Shown: in pieces, positions 32,531-43,788 of the stretch
Position numbering within the stretch: the stretch's first letter is position 1
Layout of the letters: each line of letters begins with the position of its first letter
Assembly: GCF_963678635.1 (NCBI RefSeq)
Contig: NC_087067.1
Coordinates: forward strand, 56,271,964 to 56,335,963
Source: Symsagittifera roscoffensis
Taxonomy: Eukaryota; Xenacoelomorpha; Acoela; Convolutidae
Reading direction: 5' to 3'
Length of the DNA: 64,000 nt
Program-made: the position numbers and the translations under genes
The notes under the pieces: generated by a model
What the model was told of the DNA's origin: nothing
What the model saw: only the letters and a program-made list of their open reading frames with translations
The model's database searches: none

Positions 32531-33215
32531 TCAATGTTGGGTCCCTTTGTTGAGGTCTTGGGACCCTTCATTCTTTCGTGTAAGGACACTTTGGTACTAA
32601 ATAGGACTTCTTGGTATTCTTCTTGGACCCTTCGCTATAGTGTTGGGGCACTTCGATGGGGTCTTGATACACTTTGGTACTTGTGTACCCTCCCAGGACC
32701 CTTCGGTACTCTCTTAGGACCCTTCGCTCAAGTGTTGGGACACTTCGTTGCTGTCCTAGGACACTTAGGCACTCTCCTAGGACCTTTTGCTCGAGTGTTG
32801 GGACACTTCGTTGCTGTCCTAGGACACTTAGGCACTCTCCTAGGACCTTTTGCTCGAGTGTTGGGACATTTTTTTGCTGTCCCAGGACTTTTTGGCACTC
32901 TCCTAGTACCTTCGCTCGAGTGTTGGGACACTTTTTTGTTGTCCCAGGACTTTTTGGCACTCTCCTAGGGCCCTTCATTCAAGTGTTGGGACACTCCGTT
33001 TCTATCCCAGGACTTTTAAGCACTCTCCTAGGACCCTTCGTTCAAGTGTTGGGACACTTCGTTGCTATCCCAGAATTTTTCTGCACTCTCCTGGGACCCT
33101 TCTTTCAAGTGTTAGGACATTTCGCTGCTATCGCAGGACTTTTCTGCACTCCCTAGGACCCTTCGTTTAAGTGTTGGGACACTTCGTTGCTATCCCAGCA
33201 CTTTTCGGCAAGACT
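32531..33215. repeat. 63-bp minisatellite with 21-bp substructure
   Basis: About ten tandem units, the central ones exactly 63 bp, contain GTGTTGGGACACTTCGTTGC, TGTCCTAGGACACTTAGGCAC and TCTCCTAGGACCTTTTGCTCG in series. The three blocks resemble each other, so the unit is a 3 x 21 bp higher-order repeat. Because 63 and 21 are multiples of three, long open frames arise on both strands and should not be read as genes. Confidence 0.9.
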
Positions 33216-34705
33216 CTTATACTTCTTCCAACCTTTCTTTGCCTGATTGAAGAATTTCCCCGTACCTTATGTAGAGTATTGGGATACTTGATCCACCATC
33301 CCAGTACCACCCCTGGAGCACTAGTATTTAAAAAAAATCCCCAAAACCCAATTCTGCTCACCACAATTTTATTCACTAAGTCCCCTAAAATTACCTTCCC
33401 TGTTTCAATCCGACGCAAGTCGAAACACGACTTGTTTAATAGTCTATAACTTTAGCCGATTCGTTAAAATTCTCTGAAATCTGGCCCAAAAATGTAAAAA
33501 TTGTTAAAATTCAAGGAAATCTGAAATTTACAGAAACCAGAGAGGTAAGTATACCTAAAATTCAAAGGCGACCTATGTTGTCTTTTGTTAAAAAAATGTC
33601 TGGCACCTGCCTGTCACGCGTTTTTCCTCCCCCCTACTAGCGGTCTTATGGGGTATTCTCCTTTTGGGTTCCAAAAACTGTCTATTTCCTACCTATGGCC
33701 TACCTATTACCTACCTAGATTCGATCTTAAATTTGGATCTCTTCGCGTTGCAACTCTTGTTCTTAGTCTATAGATGGATCGTTTTAGAATCTGGGTCTAC
33801 TAATGTAACTAAATCGACGATATCGATTGAATTGTTACTATAATGTGTCCCCCTTTATTACAAATTTGAACCGCCAACCTCTATCTTAACGGGCCCTCTT
33901 CTAACCTCCCCTCTATCTAGCCCCCCACTTAAGCCGAAAATTACCCTTAAGCGCAATGGGTGCTAAATCTCTCGAGAAAAAGTCAGTTTCCAAGCTCTGC
34001 TCAAGTAAAAACGTTTCCTCAAAGCAGTGGGTATCCGCTTATCCAATTTTAAACTTATTTCCTATAAGGTAAAGTGGATTTTAACGATACCCGGTTGACC
34101 AAACAGAACATATCTGTGTACCCTTCTCTGTTTGCTCTGATTCGCTGCTGGATGTCTCCTTGACCTGTCCTCTGTCTCTCAGGTACCTTTTCTGAGAACC
34201 ACTTTCCCACTTGGCTGGTCACCTGTTCCAGTCAAGTTTCCCAGTGGTCCGCTGAAGTTGCAAGCAATCTGAAAGCCATAGAACGCGCCACAATTGGGCA
34301 CCTGTACAACGTTGCCGATTTGATCGGGACGATCGGTCTTATTGGAAAACAGTATGGGTATACTATTTTATTTAATATAAAGGTTTCATCCACCTAATCT
34401 GGTATCGAGGCCACTGTCCTTTATTGTATTTTTTTAAACCGCTTTTGCTCCTATTCCTATTTTTTTAGGTTTTTTGTTTCGCTTTTTGCCCTTTACTCGT
34501 TTTTGTTCCCCTAGTGACCCCTCTTACTCGGCTATATAGGCCTTGTTTCGGAAAGCGCACCGGGAAAAGTTTTTTAAAAAAGCTAAAGCCGTACAACCAG
34601 AAGGTGGAGACGTTCCCGTTGAGCCGTACCACCGGTACTCTAGAATGGGCATGTAGCCCAGAGCTCTGTCAAGTGGGTTCGATCCCATAGTCTTGATGTC
34701 GTAAA
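33216..34705 (-). other. G4 leader, non-coding
   Basis: No supported gene is present. The LTR-proximal part (34080-34705) aligns with the G3 leader (about 5025-5613), including an A-rich tract, a GATCG-hairpin and one diverged 145-bp repeat unit. The rest to 33216 is unrecognised. Confidence 0.55.
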
Positions 34706-34722
34706 AACACCCAGGAGCGCCA
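34706..34722 (-). promoter_or_regulatory. Primer binding site of G4
   Basis: The minus strand reads TGGCGCTCCTGGGTGTT, identical to the G1 site, 11 nt after the LTR end at 34734. TGG at the start matches a tRNA CCA end. Confidence 0.65.
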
Positions 34723-34733
34723 TAAAAACAATA

Positions 34734-35128
34734 TGTAACAGTTCCCCATTTTTTTTCAAGTAGCCACATACAAACAGGTAGATGACTGAACTGTAAAAAA
34801 TGTCCTTTAAGAGGTTCACTCTGGTCCGCCTCGAATAAATGCTCCTCTTTTGTTATCGTTTTGTCTCCTATTTCAGGATAGGACAATTCTACTCGCGTTT
34901 GATTTATATCTAAAAATTGCTAATAGCAATTTCCCGCTGCTTTTTTCAACTAATTTCCCGCGATTGTAATTCGGTTGTTCTTATCTAGTATTTCTGAGAT
35001 TTTCAGTTTTCGCGAGAAAGTTAAGCATGACAGGCTCACTTCAAATTTTTCAAATATTACATTTCAACTCAAAATTACGTTTTTCGTATTCCTCAAGGTC
35101 AAACTTCCAAATATGACCGACTGGCACA
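34734..35128 (-). repeat. LTR, type II short form, of G4
   Basis: On the minus strand it runs from TGTGCCAGTCGG to TGTTACA. It aligns with the outer part of the 5642-6542 LTR and lacks its inner 500 bp. Confidence 0.5.
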
Positions 35129-35690
35129 CACGTACCGGGCCGTCTTTTTACAAGCGTACCAGTATGAGCGTATCATATCACATGAAACTATTTAATACGT
35201 TTATCACAACAATTAGGCTACTCTTGTTTTCCAACAAGAAGGCTAACCTACAAGATTCAAGCAGACGGTTCGAATTGGCTTCCCACAGTTTCCCAAATTC
35301 AATCAAACCTCGATTTTACCATTCATCAGCAATTCACTTTTCATCTTGGCTTTTGCGTAAAATTTTCAGTAAAATTTTCAGACAAACACTTCAGTATCCT
35401 GTTGCATCTAATATCCTTAGTTTTTTTAGGCTTTCCTATTGTCAGCACCATAGAATCCTGCTGATTATGTCCAATCAGTTTTATCCCATCAGCTTCAGGG
35501 GTGAGTCCCTCAGTCCGACAGCATTTCATCTTGTTGGAAAACACAGTTACTACAAAAATAGGCTTGCAACTGATTCGGTCTGTGATAGAGAAATCTCGAG
35601 ATTCAATTCATGATGTTTCAGTGCTTAACAAGGGGAAGTCAGTTGTGTGCCAGTCGGTCAAATTTGGAAGTTCGACCTTGAGCAACGCTT
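35092..35690. repeat. Inverted repeat of the LTR end enclosing about 510 bp
   Basis: The segment 35092-35130, containing AAACTTCCAAATATGACCG, recurs inverted at 35644-35685 with few changes. The right arm is thus the start of another LTR in the opposite orientation, or the two form terminal inverted repeats. The interior has no clear coding sequence. Confidence 0.6.
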
Positions 35691-35824
35691 TTTTTTCCAA
35701 ATTGAAAATTATACTTTTTTAGTTGAGAGTTTCATAATCAATATGTACTTCAAATAACATAATATTTGTCGAAAACAATTCATCGAGTTAGTAACCTAAT
35801 TGTAAACACAAGAAACACCTTCTA
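35691..35824. other. Short AT-rich spacer
   Basis: Nothing is recognised. The T-run at 35714-35720 could be the complement of a LINE poly(A) tail. Confidence 0.3.
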
Positions 35825-36782
35825 AACTGTTGAGAGCTCGTCTAGATAGTTTTCGAATTGTTTCTGTAGATTTTTTGTTAAAACGGATACTGGGTGTCCT
35901 GGTCGGCAAGCTGTTTTTATTCTTTTTGTGACTTGTGCTTAATATACATTTTTTAGTTCTGGATACAGAGTATCCTGGTACGCTTGATATATCTACCTTC
36001 TACTTCTTAGCAGTTTTTGTTCAATTGACATTACTTTTACCGTATACCGGGTATCCTGGTTTGTTGCTGAAGTCTAACATATCCTTGTAGTTTTTATCAG
36101 AAGGAGCAATTTGTATTTCTTATCTTCCATACTTCCCATGACACAAATGTTTGCAAGTTGATTTTCCATGGCGTCGACGATTTTGAATATGCACCACGAA
36201 TAACCGCAGTAACATACTTAAGCCTTGCAATGTTGGTTGATACAAAAACGTCACGCCAATTGTTAATCTGTAATATGTTTCTTGGAGGTTGTAGCGAGTG
36301 ACAACTGAAAATTAGGTGTTCGAATGTTTCGCATTCTAAATTACCTATAGAAACATTCGAGGGCATTCTCAAGAAATAAAAACCACCGCTTTTCTCGATC
36401 TTTAAAAACAGCGATCTTTTCTCGATCTTTAAAAACTGTTGAGAGCTCGTCGAGATAGTTTCTGAATTGTTTCTGTAGATTTTTTGTTAAAACGGATACT
36501 GGGTGTCCTGGTCGGCAAGCTGTTTTTATTCTTTTTGTGACTTGTGCTTAATATACATTTTTTAGTTCTGGATACAGAGTATCCTGGTACGCTTGATATA
36601 TCTACCTTCTACTTCTTAGCCTTTTTTGTTCAATTGACATTACTTTTACCGTATACCGGGTATCCTGGTTTGTTGCTGAAGGAGCAATTTGTATTTCTTA
36701 TCTTCCATACTTCCCATGACACAAATGTTTGCAAGTTGATTTTCCATGGCGTCGACGATTTTGAATATGCACCACGAATAAC
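35825..36782 (-). repeat. Direct duplication in the LINE 3' region
   Basis: The segment 35825-36204 recurs at 36434-36782 with few changes and a 29-bp deletion in the second copy. Between them CTTTTCTCGATCTTTAAAAAC occurs twice, 25 bp apart. Confidence 0.85.
36097..36372 (-). pseudogene. LINE C-terminal zinc-finger region
   Basis: This 91-codon frame contains CETFEHLIFSCHS, the C...EH...C arrangement common after the RT of L1/Tx1-type elements (zf-RVT-like). A Trp-rich end follows (SWEVWKIRNTNCSF). It is separated from the RT by stops. Confidence 0.5.
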
Positions 36783-37262
36783 CTTTTAAAGAAAGTTTTT
36801 TTCCCATACATCAAGCATTGAATTTTTCCAGACTTTGCCTGTAAATTTAATCAATTCTTCTTCTGAACAGAGGTAACGGTTTGCAGCAAAACACAAGCGG
36901 GATATTGCAGCTCGAGGAAAACTATAGTTTTGTAGGCAGAAATATTAAATATCTCGCGATTCTGTCTGTATTGTTGTAATTAAACGGCTATTGGTAATGT
37001 TTGAAAGTAATGCAAAATCACTCGAACTTATTTCAATAGAGATGTTCGAATTTCTCAACAAATTTTTGAATTCTTTTGGTAAAATAAAATCTGTTTGTAA
37101 CAAACTATTTTGATCTGACAAATCAGAAGCGAAGCAATTGATAATTTTCAGACTAAAAAGCCTAAGTTGTAGGTATGGTAAGCCTAGCCCACCATCTAAG
37201 ATGGGATGATATAAACCTTTTATTCCGTATGTCGAGTCTGCTTGATTTTTTCAATTCGGAAT
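36783..37262 (-). pseudogene. LINE RT C-terminal part, degraded
   Basis: This 480 bp connects the RT frame to the duplicated 3' part. No long frame is open. By position it should encode the thumb and connection. Confidence 0.4.
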
Positions 37263-38351
37263 TCAGTAATTCTTGGCATTTACTAACAGTATCCAATTTA
37301 ACTGTAGTATGACGAGCCAAGTGAAAAAATTAGGGAGAACATAAACTGACAGTGTTAATGATTTGGCTCTCAAATATTTACTTAGTGAAATTAACCCGCG
37401 ATATTTTTGAATTTGAGAACTCAACAATAGTTCTATATTTTCAACTTTTTGGGAAGTGTAAAACAAAATACCAAGTATTTTTGTTTCCTTGACTGTTTTA
37501 TAGGGTGATAAATCATGTATGGAAAGCATTTCACTTTTACTTATATTAATCATCATTTGAGTTTGTTTGCAAAATGTTTCGATTAAGCGAAACAACTTGT
37601 CAATACATCGGATTTTGATAAGGCAAGTTATGTCGTCTTCATATGAAACTAGTTTGGGGCACAATAACCCGAAACCTTCAATTGCTTCTGTAGATTCAAT
37701 TGCTAGAAGAAGGGGTTCGATAAAAACTATGAATAAAAATGCAGAAAAAGGGCAACCTTGTCTCACACAGCGATGAATTTTGAAGCTGGCTGATAAAAAA
37801 CCATTTATCTTAATTACCGCTTTTGAGTCTAAATAAAAAGTTTCAATAGCTCTAACTGAAAACTCAACAAGGTTCAACCCTTTCAAAATTTTGACGAGAA
37901 GTGATCTGTAAACTCTATCAAATGCTTTAGAAAAGTCTAATTTTACAGCACATGAACCTCGGTTCGCCAATCGTTCTGGAGTAATCGCTTTTTTCAACTT
38001 TCGTATTGATGTATGCATTTGTCTTCCAGGCAAATACGCGTGCTGATGGTTTTTTACAACTTCGCAAAAACCTTTTTTATTTCTATTACAGACTACATGG
38101 GCAAAGATTTTCGCGTCAGTATTCATGAGACTGATTGGGCGAAAATCTTGTACTGCTATTGCATTTTCAGATTTCGGGAGCAGTTTGATTATTGCTAAAT
38201 AAAAACTGTTTGCAAGTTTTCCACCATTAACAAAATGATTAAAAACTTTAGCTAAAATTGAACAAAACTCATCCGTGAAAGTCTTATATAGCTGAGATGT
38301 AAGGCTGTCTGGTCCAGGCGAGCTTTTCAAATTCAGTTTGTTTATAGCCAA
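37263..38351 (-). CDS. LINE reverse transcriptase (copy 1)
   Basis: This 362-codon frame shows non-LTR RT blocks in order: SSPGPDSLTSQLYKTF, DFRPISLMNTDAKIFA, LDFSKAFDRV (catalytic Asp), RQGCPFSAFLF and SYEDDITC, where the usual YADD reads YEDD. RT copies the element RNA at the nicked target. The upstream connection to the endonuclease is broken at about 38.35-38.40 kb. Confidence 0.75.
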   Translation of the reverse strand: MAINKLNLKSSPGPDSLTSQLYKTFTDEFCSILAKVFNHFVNGGKLANSFYLAIIKLLPKSENAIAVQDFRPISLMNTDAKIFAHVVCNRNKKGFCEVVKNHQHAYLPGRQMHTSIRKLKKAITPERLANRGSCAVKLDFSKAFDRVYRSLLVKILKGLNLVEFSVRAIETFYLDSKAVIKINGFLSASFKIHRCVRQGCPFSAFLFIVFIEPLLLAIESTEAIEGFGLLCPKLVSYEDDITCLIKIRCIDKLFRLIETFCKQTQMMINISKSEMLSIHDLSPYKTVKETKILGILFYTSQKVENIELLLSSQIQKYRGLISLSKYLRAKSLTLSVYVLPNFFTWLVILQLNWILLVNAKNY

Positions 38352-38394
38352 GTGAATTTCAACTTCTGTAAAATAATTATAGCCATCATTCTCA

Positions 38395-38697
38395 TTATTT
38401 TCGAGCTAATTTTTTTGATAAAAATGTCGTTAGTAGTTGATCGGAGTCTGTTGTAGAACTATTTGAAAAAATATTTGAAAAGTACTTTCGAAATTGATTA
38501 AGAATATCCTCATCCGTATGATAAACGTTACGATCCACTTGAATTAGCTTGATTGAGGTAATTGTGTTCTTTGAGGTCCATTGACTACACAATGTGGGCA
38601 CACCCTCAAATGTATAGCTGAGAGTTGTCTGATTTTTTTGATAATCTGAAAAAGCTTTTTCCTTGAAGATGTTCCAGCACCAAATGATATTTTTCAA
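38395..38697 (-). pseudogene. LINE fragment between endonuclease and RT
   Basis: This 100-codon frame bridges the two domains and has conserved text shared with LINE copy 2 (LSYTFEGVP). Frame changes at both ends separate it from the neighbours. Confidence 0.5.
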
Positions 38698-38848
38698 TCA
38701 AATTAGGGTTTGGACCTTTTCCGCTGTGAATGCAATCTCTGAAAACATTTTCGTGATAATTCAGTATATTAAGGTCTTTCTAATCTACACGCTTTTTGTT
38801 CTCTTGAGTAAACCTCAGAAGTTCACGAAAAATGTGCTTAAAGTTTTT

Positions 38849-40318
38849 TTAACTACTTGGTGATTCATTTTCAAAAAATTTTTTTAGATCATCACGAATT
38901 AAGCTGGCGTTGTTTTTTAAAATTTCTCCATTTAATTTCCAGTAGCTAGGATCGCGCTGATACAAGTTAGATGGCTTAACAAAAACGTGTAAGAGCAAAT
39001 GATCAGAAATTGATATTTGAGTGCTTTGCATAGAGTCATACCCTGTTTCGATATTCATGAAAACATAATCTATGCGCGCAAAAGTTTTATGTTGTTTGTC
39101 ATAATGTGTATAATCACAAAAATCATTCTTGAGTGCGAAATCAACAAAACCAAAACAATCAAGAATTTGTTCTTTGAGTTGGGCAAATCGTTTGATACGT
39201 GCATCATTTAACTTAAGTATTGAAGAACTGTTAATATTGTCATAACTCAGCGCATTAAAATCATCCATCATGATAGTTTTCGATTTATTAGGTAAAAATC
39301 TGATGCTTAATTTCAGGGAATTCAAAAATGCTTGGAATGCGTTTGGGTTTGCGTAAACGTTGATAACAAACCAATCAAGTGTGACAAACTTTAACAATTC
39401 AAAACCAGTACTTAAAGCAATTCTTTTTGCAGGACTCAAGTTTGATGACCATAACGTTAAGAAACCACCAGAATTATTTGAGCCCGGTATGAAATCGAAT
39501 AAAAGATTATATTTATCCAGTAAACTCAAATGTATAATTGTAAGTTTTGATATTTTTGCTTCCTGAATGCACAAAATGAAACTGGGCGATTTTTTCAAAA
39601 TTTGGTATTTTTTGATAAGTGAGTGTAATTTAGCTGGATTTCCTATGCTAAAAATATTAACGGAAAAAATATCTGGTTTATTTGGATTATTGGTTTTTTG
39701 GTTTCCTATGTTGCACCAATCATCGTGATGACCTTTTTCTTGGCATCCTGACATTTTGCACTTTCTACATTCATTTAATGAATGTATGTGAAACGAGATT
39801 TCTACACCTTCCCACAACTTGAAACCATCCATTCTCGATTTGTAAGACCAGTCCGTCAGCTTTTTCTCTTGTTCTTCGTTTTGTATTTTAACTTCTAAAA
39901 TTGCTCTTCCTGTGTAAACATACTGACCCGGTTTAGTTATGATACAGGTCTCACGTTGGAATATGGGGCTATGATTTATGTCTTCTGACAATTGGAGAAC
40001 TAATTTCGCTTCGATATCGTTGCATACATAAAGAAAATTCGACAACTTGATTTTGGCTAGTTTAGGGTAAATGTTCTTGGGTCTACGAGACCTTGGAAAG
40101 CATCCCATCGGAAATACCGTCCTGTTAACTAGAATGATTCCTTCGCTTTTGATGCTAGTTATGAATTGCTCTGCTTCGGGGGGAACAATAACTGTCAGTG
40201 TATGAAGTTTACGGTCATCTTTCGTCACAGTTATTGTTTTTGAGATTGTCATCTTCTGTTGCATTGTTGTGGGGAATTGTTTAAGTATATCGGAAGCACA
40301 CGTTCGATAAGCCTGCAC
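38849..40318 (-). CDS. LINE zinc finger and apurinic-type endonuclease (copy 1)
   Basis: The 489-codon frame has a Cys/His cluster CRKCKMSGCQEKGHHDDWC near residues 185-205. An endonuclease/exonuclease/phosphatase domain follows: CIQEAKIS (Glu), DDFNALS (normally GDFN; copy 2 keeps GDFN), ARIDYVF and ISDHLLL. The first codon here is GTG, and the frame probably continues from the 40281-40505 frame across a homopolymer. Confidence 0.7.
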   Translation of the reverse strand: MQAYRTCASDILKQFPTTMQQKMTISKTITVTKDDRKLHTLTVIVPPEAEQFITSIKSEGIILVNRTVFPMGCFPRSRRPKNIYPKLAKIKLSNFLYVCNDIEAKLVLQLSEDINHSPIFQRETCIITKPGQYVYTGRAILEVKIQNEEQEKKLTDWSYKSRMDGFKLWEGVEISFHIHSLNECRKCKMSGCQEKGHHDDWCNIGNQKTNNPNKPDIFSVNIFSIGNPAKLHSLIKKYQILKKSPSFILCIQEAKISKLTIIHLSLLDKYNLLFDFIPGSNNSGGFLTLWSSNLSPAKRIALSTGFELLKFVTLDWFVINVYANPNAFQAFLNSLKLSIRFLPNKSKTIMMDDFNALSYDNINSSSILKLNDARIKRFAQLKEQILDCFGFVDFALKNDFCDYTHYDKQHKTFARIDYVFMNIETGYDSMQSTQISISDHLLLHVFVKPSNLYQRDPSYWKLNGEILKNNASLIRDDLKKFFENESPSS

Positions 40319-40505
40319 CAGATTTTCTGCCGACTTTACAATTTCTCTCGAGAACGGGGGGGGGGATGATTTTGATTATTTGGATTTGTTTTGTTTCTGT
40401 CGTCGATTTGTTTGCTGTTAGCGCATTTCTGAATTTTCTGTCCGTTTCAATCAGCACTTTATGAGTAATTGGTAGCTGAGATTCCGTCATTTGTTGTTGA
40501 CTCAT
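40281..40505 (-). CDS. LINE N-terminal frame, 74 codons
   Basis: The frame starts MSQQQMTESQLPITHKV and ends in another frame 38 nt inside the endonuclease-bearing frame. A run of ten C on the minus strand (40356-40365) lies where a one-base change would connect the two. It is probably the true N-terminus of the LINE protein. Confidence 0.5.
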   Translation of the reverse strand: MSQQQMTESQLPITHKVLIETDRKFRNALTANKSTTETKQIQIIKIIPPPVLERNCKVGRKSGAGLSNVCFRYT

Positions 40506-40520
40506 GACTTGGTTTTATTC

Positions 40521-42479
40521 AATGGGGGGCAAAAAAGCCTTCACCCGGGGATATACTTGAAAAAAAGTTAGATTTTTCTCTTTCAAAATAGAGAAATTAG
40601 AAGGCAAAAACATCAACTATTTTGCATGTGCGTTTTTTTTAAACATGATTTTTTAAAACATGACTTAGGGGTGAAATAGAATTTGTCAAAAAGTCGAATT
40701 GAGCCTATCATGTTCAAGCTTCTCGCGATAACTAAAAACAAGAAAATAATATCTCTTTGCGAATAATAGTGGTTAGAGTTTGTTCAGCTGGTGTTTGGCA
40801 TGACCATAAAAAATGTTGTTTGGGATCATAAGACGAGTAAACGTAGCAGTTGGTAATTGGGTGGACTGTCATAGTGTAAATCAGAGTGGTTTATTCATTG
40901 CACGAAGGAGAGATGCGATGTTTGTCCTGAGTTTTATAGTCAGGGGTTTGAATGATAGCGCTACAGCCATAGAAAAAAGAAATTGAGAGTTACATGAGTA
41001 AATTTATACAATTTACCCAATATGTGTAAAAAGAGCTTCCTGCCACAAATAGGAAGACGAGGAAAAGTTAAAAGATTCGCGGTTAAGAAGATGGAAAATT
41101 ACTTGACCTCAACGAGCTTCTTCAGTAATTAAAAATGCCTAACAAAGTTTTTGGTGGTATGTGGGTACAATGAGAGCTATTTGCTAAGCAAGTATTACAG
41201 ATTTTTCAAACCATTAAGAGTCAAAGAACGTAGTTTCAAGTTCTTTGTTCACGAAGAAGCCTTATAATTGTTCACCCTCAAATTTGACTTTTCCCGAAAA
41301 AATTTTGCTCACAGGATGGCTAAAATTTTGGCCATCTCTACTTTCGCCCACGAAAAGAAGATGGAGAAGAGACAATTTTGAAGTATTTTTTAAAAAATAT
41401 TTCTGCTCCTTGTTCGGCTGTAAAGTTTCCGGCTTATAATATATCGGCTTACAGGCCTTTTCGAGAAATTTGAGGTGAAAAGTTTTTTTTTTCAAGACAA
41501 ATTGAGGATAATTTTTTTGCTACGGTTTTAATCTTTATTTTTGTTGGTTAGCTTGTCCTGCTCTGTATGGGTTTTTATCACATGAAGCAAAATAATTCGC
41601 GTCGCCCCTCTTGGTTAAATTTTTTAAATGTGTAGTTATTCCTGTTCTGATTTTTATGCAAAAGTTTACACAAACGAAGCGTAGTGTCTTATTACGAAGA
41701 TTTTTACCTTAGTCGCAAATACAAGTGCTCTTTTGGTAGCACTTTTGGGATATTTCAATTTAGTAGCATATGCTGCTGCCTTAGTTTTGGCTAGTGATTG
41801 GTCCTATTTGAAAAAAAACAGGTAATATGAAAATGAATGGGATTCGTTCTTTTGGTTTTTTTTGCGACGCTTTGTAAAGTTTTTGTACTTTACACAAATT
41901 TCAATTTTGTTCAAAAACTACTGTGCTGATTTTCAAAAAAATGGTACAAAAGGAAAAATCGGCCGCTCTTCTATTTTCCTTTGTATTTAGCTAGTCCTTT
42001 TTCTTTTGCCCCACGTTCTGCGGCAGGTGAATTTTTCAGTAGGGAGGTTTTGACCTAATCGTTTTATTTTTCTCAAATATTAAAAGCACAAATCCGAGAT
42101 GAAAGTTTCACTCAGAAGAGCAAATCTTGGCACTTTTCCCTTCTCAAGCGGCTATTTCTTAAATTCGGTAGAAAAAAGTTAGGGCCCCATTTTTTGACAT
42201 TTTGGTTAATTTAAAATTTTTTTCTCAAACACTAACATGCGAAATTGGAGATAAGGATTCAACCGAAAGCAAAAAAAGCCAGTTGTGCGACTCTCTGCGC
42301 AAGAGTTTATGCCTTACCTTTTGTAAAAAAAAATATATATCATTAGAAAAGCTCCAATTTTTGAAGTGTTGCCGAAACTTTTTTCCAAAAACTAGCCTGC
42401 CGATTTTGAGGCTGATAGTTTATCAACATAACATGGTGCTTAGATTTTGCCTGCAAAATCTTTTACACCTTACTTGTTT
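40521..42479. other. T-rich interval with no recognised gene
   Basis: This 1.96 kb has short chance frames only. Loose echoes of a motif like CAAAAACTA-NN-TG-CCGATTTT occur at about 41.92 and 42.38 kb and, weaker, at 42.92 and 43.09 kb, suggesting an old degenerate repeat. Confidence 0.4.
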
Positions 42480-42826
42480 GATTTACTATTTTCTCTCGGC
42501 TCATCAAGGGCGATTATATGATAAACTTAGATCATTACCTCTCATCAACACCAGCATCACTGTTTGCCACCAGGTCGTCTACTACCTTGCGCTATAGTTT
42601 AAAAAAAGTGCGGTTGGACATCAGCAGAACTAATTTCTGGCAAAGAGTACCAAGACTATGCAACTTACTGCCTGATTACGTGAATTTTCACCAATACATT
42701 GGACTAAAGTCTCGCCTATTGAAGTTCTTCTGGTCCAACTTCAATAACAATTTCGATATTGAGAACACTTGCTCCTGGCGTTTTGCCTGTAACTGTAATT
42801 CGTGTCGCAACGTTATTCCTCGTTGA
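42480..42826 (+). pseudogene. LINE C-terminal remnant (CR1/jockey-like)
   Basis: The text TNFWQRVPRLCNLLPDYVN followed by LKSRLLKFF has the pattern (F-x-R-x3-L-x-N-x-LP then a leucine-rich Lys/Arg helix) seen at the C-terminus of many CR1/jockey-type RT proteins. Only about 100 codons remain. Confidence 0.4.
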
Positions 42827-43189
42827 TTTATGTTTGAGCCTATATAAAGTTTATATAATAATTAAAAAAAATAAGGATTTTTTGAAGTTTTTACTGTTTT
42901 TTGTTCCAAAATTTTATCACTTTTCTCAAACTACTAGCTAGATCTGATACCAAGGTAAAAGTTAGGTTGTGAAATTTTCCCCTGAAATAAAGGTTTTTAC
43001 CCTTGTTTTAGTAGAGAAAATATTATGGATTTAGGAAATGTCAAATGTTGAAGGTTTGATAATTTTTTGGAATATTTTTCAATTGTATCGAAAACTACCC
43101 AGCCAAATCTGAGAGAAAAAATTTACTTGAAATAGCTAGTAGTAGTTTGGTTCTTTAGATAAGCGGTTAATCCCCTACTTACGCAGAGA
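42827..43189. other. AT-rich spacer, nothing recognised
   Basis: This 360 bp lies between the CR1-like remnant and LINE copy 2. Confidence 0.4.
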
Positions 43190-43240
43190 AATCCGATCCA
43201 CTTGAATTCGCTTGATTGAGTTAATTGTGTTCTTTGAGGT

Positions 43241-43732
43241 CTATTGACTACAAAATTTGGGCACACCCTCAAATGTATAGCTGAGAGTTTTCTGAATTTT
43301 TCGATAATCTGAAAAATCTTTTTCCTTGAAAACTTTTTGAAGATGTTTCAGCACCAAATGATATTTTTCAATCAAACTAGGGTTTGGACTTTTTCCGCTG
43401 TGAATGCAATCTCTGAGAGCATTTTCGTGATAATTCAATATAATAAGGTCTTTCTGATCTACACGCCTTTTGTTCTCTTGAATAAACCTCAGAAGGTCAC
43501 GAAAATTGTGCTTAAAGTTTTCGTAACTACTTGGTGATTCACTTTCAAAAATGTTTTTTAGATCATCACGAATTAAGCTGGTGTTGTTTTTAAAAAATTC
43601 TTCATTTAATTTCCAGTAGCTAGGACCGCGCTGATACAAGTTAGATGGCTTATAAAAAACGTGTAAGAGCAAATGATCAGAAATTGATATTTGAGTGCTT
43701 TGCATAGAGCCATACCCTGTTTCGAATTTCAT
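43241..43732 (-). pseudogene. LINE copy 2, post-endonuclease fragment
   Basis: This 163-codon frame starts in the ISDHLLLHV endonuclease end and runs into the linker toward RT, stopping after FCSQ. It is separated from the next fragment by a small deletion near 43.74 kb. Confidence 0.6.
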
Positions 43733-43788
43733 AAAAACATATCTATGCGCGCAAAAGTTTTATGTTGTTTGTCATAATGTGTATAATC

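Larger units (their letters stand above)
31525..35128 (-). mobile_element. G4: truncated G element with LTR, leader and gag remnant
   Basis: Minus-strand order is type II LTR (35128-34734), primer binding site (34722-34706), leader with A-rich tract and a diverged 145-bp repeat, 63-bp minisatellite, gag N-terminal remnant, and a fold-back at the end. Nothing of pol remains. Confidence 0.7.
35825..40520 (-). mobile_element. LINE copy 1 (L1/Tx1-like non-LTR retrotransposon)
   Basis: Minus-strand order is a short N-terminal frame, a Cys/His zinc-finger, an apurinic-type endonuclease, RT, and a C-terminal CETFEHLIFSC zinc-finger. The RT motif RPISLMNTDAK is characteristic of the L1/Tx1 side of non-LTR elements. 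Several frame breaks and a 3' internal duplication mean it is inactive. Confidence 0.75.

Noticed and set aside
32534-33156. Open frames of up to 160 codons on both strands in the 32.5-33.2 kb region
   Set aside because: They follow from a tandem repeat whose unit (63 bp) is divisible by three; no start context or conserved protein is implied.
34975-35613. 212-codon plus-strand frame
   Set aside because: It crosses the LTR end and the inverted repeat and has no recognisable domain; chance frame in T-rich DNA.
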